64,000 nt of DNA from Candidatus Altimarinota bacterium (GCA_012031035.1 JAAUUT010000007.1:1-64000), one strand, 5' to 3'; shown: positions 17,127 through 26,321, counted from the first letter of the stretch. Made by a program: numbers and translations. The notes: generated by a model not told the origin, from the sequence alone.

Positions 17127-18119
17127 TCATGAAACTTTTGCCAAAGCATCCAGTAACAATTGAGAACTTGCATTGCTAAGATGAACGCGATCGCTAATAT
17201 ATCGCTTCCATGCTTTCGATCCTGGTACTCCAGCCAATAATTCCAGCATATGACGAGTAATGGCATGGAGTTTCCAACCTTTAGCCAACCAATAATCGAT
17301 GTAGGGAATCATCGCTTCTACGACTTCGCGACGAGTAGGAGGCGTAACATTTTCTCCATAAAAATCGCGATCGTAACTGGCAAATAAGAAAGGATTATCG
17401 TAGGCGGCACGTCCAAGCATGACGGCATCTACATATTTTAGTTGTTCGCGAACTTGTTCTAAAGTTTTAATCCCGCCATTAATCTCGATAAATAAATGAG
17501 GAAATTCTTGCTTGAGGCGATGTACGTCCTCGTAACGCAGGGGAGGAATGGTGCGGTTTTCCTTGGGACTCAACCCTTGCAGCCATGCTTTGCGGGCGTG
17601 TACGATGAAATGACGACAACCAGCTTGTTCGACGATACGGACGAAATTCGCCATATCTTCATAGCGATCGCGATCGTCAATGCCAATGCGATGTTTGACG
17701 GTAACGGGGATAGTAACGGCTTTTTGCATTGCTTCTACCGCCAGCGCTACCTTTTCGGGATGCGCCATCAAACAAGCCCCAAAGTTGCCATTTTGTACCC
17801 TAGAGCTAGGACAACCGACATTGAGATTAATTTCATCATAGCCTATATCTTCGGCAATACGGGCACATTCGGCTAATTCTTGAGGATTATCGCCACCGAG
17901 TTGGAGAGAGAGGGGTTTTTCTTCGGGAGAGAAACCAAGTAGTTTTTCGCGATCGCCATGCAAAACCGCCGCCGTCACAATCATTTCGGTATAGAGTAGA
18001 GTACGACGGGTAATCTGACGCATAAAATAGCGAAAATGGCGATCGGTACAATCCATCATCGGTGCAACGCTTAAAGGATTGCCACCATCGATTATTTGTT
18101 CGTTTTCATCAATCGTCAT
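17127..18119 (-). CDS. dusA: tRNA-dihydrouridine synthase, DusA type
   Basis: The 330-residue TIM-barrel flavoenzyme reduces uridines in the tRNA D-loop using FMN and NADPH. Key marks are SVAPMMDCTDRHFR (17-30), LQLGGDNP, EINLNVGCPSSRVQNG with catalytic Cys103, the substrate-binding TVKHRIGIDD, and INGGIKT and MLGRAAYDNP for FMN phosphate. The catalytic C followed by PS and the QLGGDNP motif favour DusA. The gene is divergent from the 138-residue protein at 18134, with only 14 bp between start codons, so their promoters must overlap the opposite 5' ends. Confidence 0.92.
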   Translation of the reverse strand: MTIDENEQIIDGGNPLSVAPMMDCTDRHFRYFMRQITRRTLLYTEMIVTAAVLHGDREKLLGFSPEEKPLSLQLGGDNPQELAECARIAEDIGYDEINLNVGCPSSRVQNGNFGACLMAHPEKVALAVEAMQKAVTIPVTVKHRIGIDDRDRYEDMANFVRIVEQAGCRHFIVHARKAWLQGLSPKENRTIPPLRYEDVHRLKQEFPHLFIEINGGIKTLEQVREQLKYVDAVMLGRAAYDNPFLFASYDRDFYGENVTPPTRREVVEAMIPYIDYWLAKGWKLHAITRHMLELLAGVPGSKAWKRYISDRVHLSNASSQLLLDALAKVS

Positions 18120-18133
18120 AGAAGAGGCAATTT

Positions 18134-18550
18134 ATGCTACAAGGGCCTAACTTTTGGGTTGTATTTCTTTATTATTTTTCTGGGACTACCCTAATTGTGC
18201 TATTTGTCGCATCGCAAGGGATGGGAATGAGTTTAGATATGGCACTTCCCTATCAAATGGGTACGCTCTGCGGTCTAATTTCAGGAATAATAGGTGCATA
18301 CTTCAATCGTAGCGTGATAATTTCCCTAACTTTTCCAAATCCTAAAACCTTAGTTCTGGAGTTGGATAAGGCACTCGCACAAATAGGTTTCGAGCAAAAA
18401 ACTCAGCTTGACGATTATACTATCTACAGCCAATCTAATACATTGAGAACGGTATTTTCTGGAAAAATCTTCGTTAAAATAGAGAATAATTGTGCTCAAA
18501 TAAGCGGTCGTTCTCGCTATGTCAAGCGATTAAAAGATGCTTTATCGTAG
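18134..18550 (+). CDS. Hypothetical membrane protein, 138 residues
   Basis: Two hydrophobic helices occupy about residues 7-25 and 38-56, followed by a soluble domain of about 80 residues that begins NPKTLVLELDKALAQIGFEQ. The layout suggests an N-terminal membrane anchor with a small cytosolic alpha/beta domain. I know no function. It is divergent from dusA at very close range, an arrangement that often reflects a conserved pair, but this cannot be shown here. Confidence 0.6.
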   Translation: MLQGPNFWVVFLYYFSGTTLIVLFVASQGMGMSLDMALPYQMGTLCGLISGIIGAYFNRSVIISLTFPNPKTLVLELDKALAQIGFEQKTQLDDYTIYSQSNTLRTVFSGKIFVKIENNCAQISGRSRYVKRLKDALS

Positions 18551-18619
18551 GTTAAAAGTGCGATCGCTTTTTGCAATGGCTAATAGCAGTTCTTAGTAAA
18601 TTCTCAGTCAAAATTTCTC

Positions 18620-18672
18620 AAACATTCAGCCGCGTCCCTAAGTTTTGTTTATTTATGAAGAGCGATCGCGAG
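18620..18672 (+). repeat. Left direct repeat flanking Uma2/GmrSD segment
   Basis: This 53-bp stretch, beginning AAACATTCAGCCGCGT and containing AGTTTTGTTTATTTAT and ATCGCGAG, is matched in the same orientation at 21426-21477 (about 40 of 53 positions with one gap). The two copies bracket the Uma2-type and GmrSD-like genes. Confidence 0.5.
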
Positions 18673-18695
18673 CGATTATATAAACTCTAAACCCT

Positions 18696-19343
18696 ATGGT
18701 TACGCTGCAACTAAAACAAATTACCGTTCCACCAGGAGGACGAATCGTTCTCCATAATGTGTCTTGGCAGCAATTTGAGGAAATTTTAGAAGAATTAGGA
18801 GAACATCGTAGTTCGCGTATTGCCTACAGTCGCGGAACTTTAGAGATTATGACCCCACTTCCAGAACATGAAGTCGCTAAAGTTCTTATCGGCGATTTAG
18901 TAAAAATATTGCTTGAAGAGTTAGAGATTGATTGCGAATCATTTGGTTCGACAACGTTTAAACGACGGGATAGCGAACGTGGGATAGAACCAGATGACTC
19001 TTTTTATATTCAAAATCACAAACAAATGATTGGTAAAGATCGAATTGACTTAACCATCGATCCGCCTCCAGATCTAGCAATAGAAATCGATCTAACCACC
19101 AAAACGCAATTAGATGGTTATGAAGCGTTGGGAGTTCCCGAACTTTGGCGTTTTGAAAATCGTAAGTTGCGAATTGACATACTTCGCAATGGAAAGTACG
19201 TTCAGTCCTCTGATAGTCCGACGTTTCCCGATTGGTCAATTGTTGAAATCGTGACAGAATATGTCGAACTCGCTCGTTCTATCGGTAGAAGTCCTGCATT
19301 AAGAGCATTTCGCCAATGGGTTAGGCAACAAATCGAGCAATAA
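18696..19343 (+). CDS. Uma2 family (DUF820) restriction-endonuclease-fold protein
   Basis: The 215-residue protein matches the Uma2/DUF820 family, very abundant in cyanobacteria and built on a PD-(D/E)XK nuclease fold. Evidence: the N-terminal SWQQFEEILEELGEHRSSRIAYSRGTLEIM region (split, about 24-52), IEPDDSFYI (about 96-104) and the core DLAIEIDLTTKTQLDGYEALGVPELWRF. Many members sit next to mobile or restriction genes, and their targets are unknown. Here the next gene, convergent at 20 bp, is a GmrSD-like restriction protein, and direct repeats flank the two. Confidence 0.85.
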   Translation: MVTLQLKQITVPPGGRIVLHNVSWQQFEEILEELGEHRSSRIAYSRGTLEIMTPLPEHEVAKVLIGDLVKILLEELEIDCESFGSTTFKRRDSERGIEPDDSFYIQNHKQMIGKDRIDLTIDPPPDLAIEIDLTTKTQLDGYEALGVPELWRFENRKLRIDILRNGKYVQSSDSPTFPDWSIVEIVTEYVELARSIGRSPALRAFRQWVRQQIEQ

Positions 19344-19362
19344 GCAAACCTTATTTGTATCA

Positions 19363-21243
19363 CTATGGATTCGTTAAAGATCGCTGTTTTGTCAATGGTA
19401 ATAAAAGAGCAGTTTTTTCCGAAGCCAGTATAGACAAGTTTTCAAATATATCCCAGACTTTTTTAGCTAACTCGACTAACATCTTTTGACGGCTTTCAAT
19501 TGACTGAGAATTCCATTCTGTAAAAGTTTCTAGATTTAAATTATCGATCGCTCTAACCATAGATGTATTTTTCCCAAATCCGTCTTTTGTGACAATTGTT
19601 TTTGTGAGTAAGTAATTAGAATTTGAATAAGATATTTTTTTCTCGGAAAAAGATTTATTTTTACACGAGCTATTTAGTTGCCTTTCTAAAAGAGTTAAAT
19701 TTCCCAAGCGATTGATGTATTTATTAATTTCGTTAGGTTTATCAAATGAATGTTTTATTTTTTCTTCAGGATTTTGAGGTAGAATATGTTCGATCTCTAT
19801 TTGTTTGTTATAGTGTTCTGCTAATTCTTCTTTTCGTTTCCAAGCTTCTTCATTAATGTATTGACTTAGTTTAGCAAGAACGTACCTAACGAGTGCATTC
19901 GATCTACCTCTGCTTTTGTACTCAATTTTATTCAAAGCTTGTTCAAGTCGTTCTGATACTCTACTTTTCTCAGCTTTTATATTGCACTCTATAAATTTTG
20001 ATAGTTCTTCATCATTGTTTAGATTTCTAATTTCTTGACACCACCGAGTAAAATGTTTTTCTTGTTCTGGTTTAGATTCATCAACAATAAAATAGACAAA
20101 AACAATATCTTCAACTTGTTTAGATAATTTTAAAAATAGCTCTGATGATAGATGCTTGCCAGACAGAAGTAACATCAGGTGCATTTTCAATGTACTACTA
20201 ATAAGATTAATATTTTCAAGATGTCTATTTCTCTCGCCTTCTGGACTTTTACCTTGTTTTAAATTGATATAAGTTTTGCTGTACTCTAATAAATCGTTAG
20301 CAAAATCAATGGCTTTATGTTCGTAAATTTGCCTAAAGCAGTTATTAGTTTCATCTCTACCAAAAAACCATTCTGATAGATCGCTTTTACGAAAAGAAGA
20401 ACTAGTGTTATATTTAGCTAAAATAAAGTAGCGAATAAATTCAAGAGGTTGTATTTTTTGGTCATGAAGTTGATCGACCATTTTTTTCCAGATATCTGTA
20501 ATTTTTTGCGATCGTCTCTGGAAGTTTGAGCAAAGATTAAATTTTTAACTAAATCCATAGCATCAAGGTTAACGCCTCTATCATTGATAGTGGCAAATAC
20601 CTTCAGAGCTATATCTGATTTAGTTGTTTGAACGCTAACTAAAATTACATTTTTACAAAAATAGTTATAAAATTTTTTAAACTTAATAACCCCTACTTCA
20701 TCATCAGAAAACTTATCTTTAATTAAATCTTCTAATATTTTAAAAAGCTTTTTTTAAATTTTGTTCTGAAACAGTAGGTTTAGTTTTAGTTGATGATTCA
20801 TGTTTGGCAATTTTTTCTAAAACATGACGACTATCTTCATATTGTAATTGCACGCGATAGCGAGAAACTAGGTTGCCTTGAGCGTCTGTATCTGTTGAGG
20901 AAAGCTGTCCGTTAATTTTCTCAATAAAACCCTTATATTCTGTAGGATTTAAGCTATTAAAACGTTCTCTAATTGCACACAATAAGAGGAAAGCTGTCGT
21001 AATCCTTTGTTGACCGTCAATAACTTCATATAAATTTTTTTCTTTTTCACAAACAATAATACTGCCAATAAAATAATCTGCTAAATTTCCTTCTGGACTA
21101 TTTTCAAATTCTTCATAAATATCATCAAAAAATTCTTGTACTTGTTCTTCTTGCCAAACGTATTCCCTTTGGTAAGTCGGAACTATATAGAAATTATGAA
21201 ATAACTTGTCAATACTTAGGTCTTGAGATTCAATAGATGCCAT
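19363..21243 (-). CDS. GmrSD-like DUF262/DUF1524 type IV restriction protein, frameshifted
   Basis: After two single-base corrections this is one 626-residue protein. Residues of about 1-165 are DUF262, with VPTYQREYVW and the ParB-like IDGQQRITT loop. The middle part contains KVFATINDRGVNLDAMDLVKN. The C-terminal DUF1524 half carries an HNH-like IEHILPQNP motif and LGNLTLLERQLNSSCKNKSF. This pairing is typical of GmrSD-type enzymes, which use nucleotide hydrolysis to cut modified DNA and defend against phage. The shifts are in the T-run at 20749-20755 (one base extra) and at 20502-20507 (one base missing). Two independent shifts in one defence gene could also mean real decay. Confidence 0.8.
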
Positions 21244-21425
21244 AAAGCTAGCTTACTTAGATGAGTTGGCTGTAACTACTCAAGTAGCTTAACTTTCATA
21301 AGAATACGTTGACAAGATGAGGAAAATACTGAGTTAGCGTGCTACGAAATTTAAAGTTATATTAAACTACGTAAGTATATAGTATGTATTCTCGTATCTT
21401 CCAAGAATAGACATATTTACTTTCT

Positions 21426-21477
21426 AAATATTGAGCCGCGTTTTCAGTTCTGTTTATTTATAGACGGCAATCGCGAG
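21426..21477 (+). repeat. Right direct repeat flanking Uma2/GmrSD segment
   Basis: This is the second copy of the repeat at 18620-18672, starting AAATATTGAGCCGCGT and ending ATCGCGAG, just before the stop of the GldG-type gene at 21491. Same orientation as the left copy. Confidence 0.5.
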
Positions 21478-21490
21478 TTGCACCTAAACA

Positions 21491-23122
21491 CTAACGTCTT
21501 CGCCACCAAGTAACTCCAGCCATTATCAAACCAAATAACGGCACAATAACTAACATCCATCCTAACGTTCCTGCTTGTAGCGGTGTAAGTGTAATCCGTC
21601 GATTTTTTGGTTCTTTAGCGCGAATTGAAAGCGGTTGTTCTTCGCCGCTTGCTAACCATTGAACTGAATTAAGAAAGATATCCCCATTAAATTGTTGTTC
21701 AAACCAGCCATTTGTGATAAAGGTTGAATTACCGATCGCAACCATTCGCGATTCAGTTTTTGACAATGGAGATGGGGAAGGAGTTGGTTTTGGTTGCGAA
21801 ACTGAATTAGGAGAAGGTTGAGGGGTAGTTTTTTCTTCAGCTTTCTTAGCAGTCTTAGATACGGGACGGATAAATGCAACGCCTAGATCGAAGGGGCCAG
21901 GAACATCTTTGGTAGGATCGAATTGAACTTGTTCCGATTCTAAATCGCTCTCAGACCACATTTGTTCGTCTGTTATCATAAGTGCAACTGCTGTTACGCC
22001 GTCTACTTTAACCGTACCGATAGATCTTGCTAAAGGATATATTGTAAATTCTTGACTGTCAAAATCTCGCGTAATCGGGTGATCTCCGTATTGGGTAATT
22101 ACGGGAGTGGCGGGGCCATAACCGAGAAGATTTCCTTTTCCTGAAGCATCAATAATTATTCGGTCATCTAGTTGTATTCCCCACTCTTTTAATAACGAAT
22201 CTAAACCTAAATTGATATTTGGATCGATCGCGAGTAATATACTTCCTCCTCGATCTGAATAGTCTTTTAATAATTTTACTTCTTGAGGAAATAATTTTCG
22301 TTTTGCACCTGCAATAACGATCGCGCTAGTATCTTCAGGAATCGTCGAACGTTCTACTAAATTTAGCGCTTCAACTTTATAACCTTTTTCTTCTAAACTG
22401 GTAACGGCTTGAGAAATTCCACCTTCTGTATTATTTAAAGGATGTTCCCCGTGTCCTTGGAGGAAAGATATCGTTTCGATGCGATCGCGTTGAATTTTTT
22501 CAATGGCATTGGTTAATCTTATTTCTGATAGCGGTTCTCTTTGTCCAAAATTGATGAGCGTTTGTACGAGTTGTCTTTTGCTTCCGTATTCTAAATAAAC
22601 ATCGCCTAATGCTTTGACTTTTAATTGTTCGGCGAGTCCTGGATTAACATCTGGATTGACAAATTCAAAAGTAAAATTTGAGTTGTAACGACGATAGGTT
22701 TGTAAGAGTTCGCGATCGCTAGGATTGGGTTCTTTATCAAATAATAAAACTCTTAATGGCTGTCTTAAATTCCTGACAAGTTCTTGAGTTTGAGGAGAAA
22801 GGGTAAATAATTGATTTTCGCTTAGATCGATTCTAACCGAATAGCGAACGGCCAGAAAATTTACCATTCCTAAAATAGCGATTAAAGCAAGCGTCGCAAC
22901 AATTGCATTGGTTCCAATTTGTGTCGATCGCTTTCTCCAAAATCCTTGTGCCGTACTAAAAATAAATACCAACCATATTAATACAATAACGCCTCCAGCG
23001 ACTAGTAATCCAATGTAGAGAGGCGACCAAACCTGAGTAATTAAATAAGCAACTATTCCCGCGATCGCTAAAATTAATCCAGGAATAAATAAGAATCTTA
23101 AAATTCTCTGTAACTGATTCAT
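21491..23122 (-). CDS. GldG-family ABC transporter auxiliary protein
   Basis: The 543-residue protein has two N-terminal membrane helices (about 9-55), a third (about 72-92), a large extracytoplasmic region and a last helix near the C-terminus (about 517-537) ending WWRRR. The GldG mark is the segment after VRIDLSENQLFTLSPQT (about 94-110), followed by the ABC-type DUF4350-like core with TISFLQGHGEHPL and ILLAIDPN. GldG works with GldA and GldF in Bacteroidetes gliding; in cyanobacteria the trio's substrate is unknown. A Pro/Ser/Gln-rich linker is encoded near 21770-21850. It is last in the operon, 24 bp after the permease. Confidence 0.85.
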   Translation of the reverse strand: MNQLQRILRFLFIPGLILAIAGIVAYLITQVWSPLYIGLLVAGGVIVLIWLVFIFSTAQGFWRKRSTQIGTNAIVATLALIAILGMVNFLAVRYSVRIDLSENQLFTLSPQTQELVRNLRQPLRVLLFDKEPNPSDRELLQTYRRYNSNFTFEFVNPDVNPGLAEQLKVKALGDVYLEYGSKRQLVQTLINFGQREPLSEIRLTNAIEKIQRDRIETISFLQGHGEHPLNNTEGGISQAVTSLEEKGYKVEALNLVERSTIPEDTSAIVIAGAKRKLFPQEVKLLKDYSDRGGSILLAIDPNINLGLDSLLKEWGIQLDDRIIIDASGKGNLLGYGPATPVITQYGDHPITRDFDSQEFTIYPLARSIGTVKVDGVTAVALMITDEQMWSESDLESEQVQFDPTKDVPGPFDLGVAFIRPVSKTAKKAEEKTTPQPSPNSVSQPKPTPSPSPLSKTESRMVAIGNSTFITNGWFEQQFNGDIFLNSVQWLASGEEQPLSIRAKEPKNRRITLTPLQAGTLGWMLVIVPLFGLIMAGVTWWRRR

Positions 23123-23146
23123 GAGTAACTACTTTTTATTCTCGAT

Positions 23147-23932
23147 CTAAGATCGTTGTAAGCGCAAAGCTTCTATCGATTGTGCTGTTAAAAATATCCC
23201 CAAGAAAATATAACTCATAAACAACACTAAGCTACTAGTATCGAAAACGCCTCTAATTAAATCTTGATAATTTTGAAATAATGATAAATGAGATAAAGCA
23301 TCTCCCAGAAAGCCTCCTACATTCTCAGCAAGAGCATCTAAAATCCACAAAAATAGTACGCTAACAAAGGTCAAAATATAAGCTAATATCGAACTATCGG
23401 TCAGAGAAGAAATAAACATTCCTATCGAAAGAATGACTGCTGCTAAGATAATCATTCCTGCATTAGAAAGTAAAATTGCTTGTAAAGCTATTGGCGGATT
23501 AGAAGCACTTAAAACAATAGTTTCATAAATAAAAATTGGTAACAACATTGTTATAAATAATGTTGTTACTCCCAAAAGTTTACCGACAGCAACACTCCAA
23601 TTGGTAATCGGAGAAGTAGCAAGTAATTCTAAAGTTCCTCTTTTTCGTTCCTCAGCATATAATCCCATCGAAAGTGCGGGTAATAAAACCAAACACAGAG
23701 AAATAATTACTTCAAAAAAAGTGCTAAAAAACTCAGCAGCTACATCGACACTATTGGTTAATAAGCCTTGTTGTTCTGCAAAAGCAACGCCTTCAATCGT
23801 TCTATACAAAAAAAAGCCAAAAAACAAGCCAGATATTAACCAAAAGATAGCCGCTACAATATAAGCAAATGGAGAAGCAAAATAGCCTTGTAATTCTTTA
23901 CGAAAGATAGCAATAATATTAGCAATTATCAT
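23147..23932 (-). CDS. ABC-2 type permease, GldF-like
   Basis: Starting at the ATG at 23932 (MIIANIIAIFRKELQGYF) the permease is 261 residues with six hydrophobic helices and the ABC-2 signature around GLYAEERKRGTLELLATSPI (about 92-111). It should pair with the ATPase encoded at 24102-25037 and the GldG-type protein downstream. The upstream in-frame extension to 24004 translates a tandem heptamer repeat, so it is not coding. Spacing to the downstream gene is 24 bp. Confidence 0.88.
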   Translation of the reverse strand: MIIANIIAIFRKELQGYFASPFAYIVAAIFWLISGLFFGFFLYRTIEGVAFAEQQGLLTNSVDVAAEFFSTFFEVIISLCLVLLPALSMGLYAEERKRGTLELLATSPITNWSVAVGKLLGVTTLFITMLLPIFIYETIVLSASNPPIALQAILLSNAGMIILAAVILSIGMFISSLTDSSILAYILTFVSVLFLWILDALAENVGGFLGDALSHLSLFQNYQDLIRGVFDTSSLVLFMSYIFLGIFLTAQSIEALRLQRS

Positions 23933-23985
23933 TAGTGATTGGTGATTGGTGATTGGTGATTGGTGATTGGTGACTGGCGATTGGA
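23933..23985. repeat. Heptanucleotide tandem repeat before GldF-like gene
   Basis: About seven copies of a 7-bp unit (GTGATTG) with small changes lie immediately before the start codon of the permease gene. This is a short tandemly repeated repetitive sequence of the kind common in cyanobacteria, and it occupies the ribosome-binding region. Confidence 0.75.
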
Positions 23986-24019
23986 AGCATCTTTCGGAAG
24001 ACAAAGAAGATTATTATAC

Positions 24020-24040
24020 AGACGCAATAAAAAAGCGTCT
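24020..24040. repeat. AGACGC hairpin repeat
   Basis: AGACGC and GCGTCT pair around a 9-nt A-rich loop, between the ATPase and permease genes. A related longer palindrome with the same ACAGACGC...GCGTCTCT edges is at 44970-44989, so this is a dispersed repeat. Confidence 0.5.
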
Positions 24041-24101
24041 CTATTCCCAATCTCCTAGTTTTCATCCGTCCTCCTCGCTTCGCTACGTGCGGGCGGGTTC
24101 A

Positions 24102-25037
24102 TCATTCATCAGTAATAAGTTCTAAAAAGACATCCTCAAGCGTCGCACGAGTACGCCGCATTTCATAAAGTCCTAATCCTTGGGTAACAATTAGATTAGC
24201 AATTTCTCTACCGGGTTCGTCATTAGGATTACACGAAATCCGAATTTTAGAACGATTTGTCTCGTCGCTGGGAACAATTTCTACGCTAGATACGCTAGGT
24301 AAATTTTTGAGTTGCGATCGCACCTCTGTTACATCCCCCTCAACTTCGAGTTCGTATCCAGCATTTCCAGTAAGCTGTGATAAAAGATGTTCGGGAGTAT
24401 CAGTAGCAACGACTCTCCCGCGATTGATAATGGTAACGCGATCGCAAGTCATGCTCACTTCCGGCAGAATATGAGTAGACAGAATAATCGTGTGTTGACC
24501 CGCCAAACTTTTAATCAGCTTGCGAACCTCAATAATTTGCTTGGGATCGAGTCCGACGGTTGGTTCGTCTAAAATAATAACTGGCGGGTCGTGGACGATC
24601 GCTTGTGCAATTCCTACCCGCTGCTTGTATCCTTTAGATAGTTTGCGAATTAATACTTTACGTTTGTCTGACAACTGACAGCGATCTATCGCAGAATTAA
24701 CCCCCATCACGCGATCGCCTGCACTAACCCCTTTAATCCTAGCGACAAAGGTTAAAAACCCTTCTACCGTCATATCGGGATACAACGGCGGATTTTCTGG
24801 TAAATATCCGATTCGTCGCCGTACCTCCATTGACTTTTCGTGAACGTCATATCCTGCAATTCGCGCTGTTCCCGTAGTAGCAGGGAGGTATCCCGATAAA
24901 ATTCTCATCGTCGTGGTTTTTCCCGCACCATTAGGGCCAAGAAAACCGAGAATTTCACCCGTTTCGACCGAAAAATCTACATCTTGAATAGCTGCTGTCG
25001 ATCCGTAAATTTTGCTGAGATGTTCGACTTCTATCAT
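24102..25037 (-). CDS. ABC transporter ATP-binding protein, GldA-like
   Basis: The 311-residue ATPase has Walker A GPNGAGKTTTM (about 34-44), Q-loop GYLPENPPLYPDMTVEG, signature LSKGYKQRVGIAQ (variant of LSGGQ), Walker B PVIILDEPTVGLDP and switch ILSTHILPE. The extra C-terminal part (about 220-311) is typical of GldA/CcmA-type subunits that pair with ABC-2 permeases. Its ATG overlaps the stop of the upstream short gene by one base (TAATG), so translation is probably coupled and the five genes from 25578 to 21491 form one operon. Confidence 0.9.
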   Translation of the reverse strand: MIEVEHLSKIYGSTAAIQDVDFSVETGEILGFLGPNGAGKTTTMRILSGYLPATTGTARIAGYDVHEKSMEVRRRIGYLPENPPLYPDMTVEGFLTFVARIKGVSAGDRVMGVNSAIDRCQLSDKRKVLIRKLSKGYKQRVGIAQAIVHDPPVIILDEPTVGLDPKQIIEVRKLIKSLAGQHTIILSTHILPEVSMTCDRVTIINRGRVVATDTPEHLLSQLTGNAGYELEVEGDVTEVRSQLKNLPSVSSVEIVPSDETNRSKIRISCNPNDEPGREIANLIVTQGLGLYEMRRTRATLEDVFLELITDE

Positions 25038-25264
25038 TATCTTTCTAGAGAGCGATTATTCGCTAGCGTTAGCATATTAAAGAAAAGATTCACTACGATT
25101 CGTTGCGTTTTTAATTGCTGCAAGCCTAATAAATTCTCAGCTAGTCCTATCGTTGCAATAACTGGAATAATATATTCTTGTCCGTCAAGTATTACCTTAT
25201 TCGTAGCAATTACATCGATATCAAAATACAACTCTCCTATCTCACCAAATCGACCCAGAATCAT
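25037..25264 (-). pseudogene. Internally deleted clan AA aspartic-protease relative
   Basis: The 75-residue product resembles the two ends of cyanobacterial retropepsin-like (clan AA) proteins joined together: the start MILGRFGEIGELYFDIDVIATN and the end KVILDGQEYIIPVIA...ENLLGLQ (split quotes). The middle part, which carries the catalytic Asp-Thr-Gly in the family (about 110-120 residues), is missing, so it cannot be an active protease. The frame is open and its start overlaps the previous gene (ATGA), so it may still be translated. The family match is from memory of the pattern; it could also be an unrelated small protein. Confidence 0.5.
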
Positions 25265-25578
25265 ATTCTGCCACAGGCTCCGGTTTCGTTAAGGCGAAAA
25301 ATGCCTACAATCGCATGAGGATACTTTTGATGAGCTTTTTGTGCGGCAACTCGATCGTTGGGATCGATGAAATAATCTTCGCTATCTGGCTCTATGACAA
25401 TAAACCAGTTGTAATGTTCCTTAATCAGTTTGGGTTGGACGCGATCGAAAATCGGACGACAACGTTTATAGAAAGCTTCATTTTCAGCTTGCTCTTTGGC
25501 GAGTTCTTCTGGAGGAATAGTGTATTCAGGAAATAGTCTACCTCGTCGTATAGGACGTTTGGAAGAAGTATTGCTCAT
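25261..25578 (-). CDS. Conserved hypothetical protein, 105 residues, partner of protease-like gene
   Basis: A charged 105-residue protein with an N-terminal acidic/basic helix (IPPEELAKEQAENEAFYKRC, about 21-40), then HYNWFIVIEPDSEDYFIDP and the C-terminal FRLNETGACGRI. These last two motifs recur, as I recall, in cyanobacterial proteins encoded next to small aspartic-protease-like proteins, in two-gene sets resembling toxin-antitoxin pairs; I do not know a tested function. The stop overlaps the start of the next gene (ATGA), showing tight coupling. It is the first gene of the apparent operon leading into the GldA-F-G transporter. Confidence 0.6.
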   Translation of the reverse strand: MSNTSSKRPIRRGRLFPEYTIPPEELAKEQAENEAFYKRCRPIFDRVQPKLIKEHYNWFIVIEPDSEDYFIDPNDRVAAQKAHQKYPHAIVGIFRLNETGACGRI

Positions 25579-25693
25579 GGCGCGATCGCTGTTTTTATAA
25601 AAGTAGGCAATAACTATTTTAGACTTCGCGTTGTCTGAAAATAGCCAATAATTAGCGATCGCTACACTTGGAACTATTCCCTATTGCCTCTTG

Positions 25694-26173
25694 TTAAGAA
25701 AAAGGTTTAATCCAATAGCGATCTAATGCTAAATCGAGAAACAAACGCGCGATCGCAAAACAAAAAATACTTTCCACCCCAACAACGCTTAAAACCCAAG
25801 CATTTTGAATTAAATTATCCGAAAGTTCTACGGGTGCAGACCCTCGCACCAAACTAAATGCTAAAACTGCACCATCCTTGAGATGAGAATTACGATCGCT
25901 CCTGACAATATAACGGTAAGTTACGCCAAAAAGAAAACCACTCAAAAACGCGATCGCGATTTTAACCAATAAATCTATCTCAAGTGTCGCTTGTAAAAAG
26001 ACGAATTTTTCAAAGCGGACGGCTAAAAAGAAACTGTTGAACAGCATAGCGATCGCATAAGCTAACATAAAAGCAATTGCTGCCAAAGTCCCCGCTTTAA
26101 TAGATTCTATTCGTTCGCTCAGCGATATTCCCACTATTTGCCCCTCCAAAAGATAGCCGAATAGAAGTATCAT
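25694..26173 (-). CDS. Hypothetical multi-helix membrane protein, 159 residues
   Basis: Four hydrophobic segments are visible at about 26-52, 67-90, 96-110 and 126-148, with short charged loops (SERIESIK; VRSDRNSHLKDG). No family is recognised with certainty. It is divergent from petN with only 49 bp between start codons. The same neighbour layout beside petN might indicate a thylakoid or plasma-membrane role, but this is only inference from position. The first Met could be replaced by a later one; the helices are kept either way. Confidence 0.55.
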   Translation of the reverse strand: MILLFGYLLEGQIVGISLSERIESIKAGTLAAIAFMLAYAIAMLFNSFFLAVRFEKFVFLQATLEIDLLVKIAIAFLSGFLFGVTYRYIVRSDRNSHLKDGAVLAFSLVRGSAPVELSDNLIQNAWVLSVVGVESIFCFAIARLFLDLALDRYWIKPFS

Positions 26174-26222
26174 AGATTTCTGTAGTTGCTTTATAGCGTT
26201 GTTTTAAAAGACAGATACAAAT

Positions 26223-26312
26223 ATGGATATTTTGGCATTAGGTTGGGTTAGCATTTTAGCGCTATTTACTTGGTCGATCGCAATGGTTGTCTGGGGTCGT
26301 AACGGTTTTTAG
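26223..26312 (+). CDS. petN: Cytochrome b6f complex subunit PetN
   Basis: The 29-residue peptide [15 protein letters not shown]... ending [10 protein letters not shown]-like (here [12 protein letters not shown]) is PetN (subunit VIII), one of the four single-helix subunits at the periphery of the b6f dimer in thylakoids. The only hydrophobic helix spans about residues 3-22, and the C-terminal VWGRNGF is diagnostic. Length equals that in other cyanobacteria and chloroplasts. It is followed after 9 bp by a second small membrane-protein gene. Confidence 0.95.
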   Translation: MDILALGWVSILALFTWSIAMVVWGRNGF

Positions 26313-26321
26313 AGACAGAAC

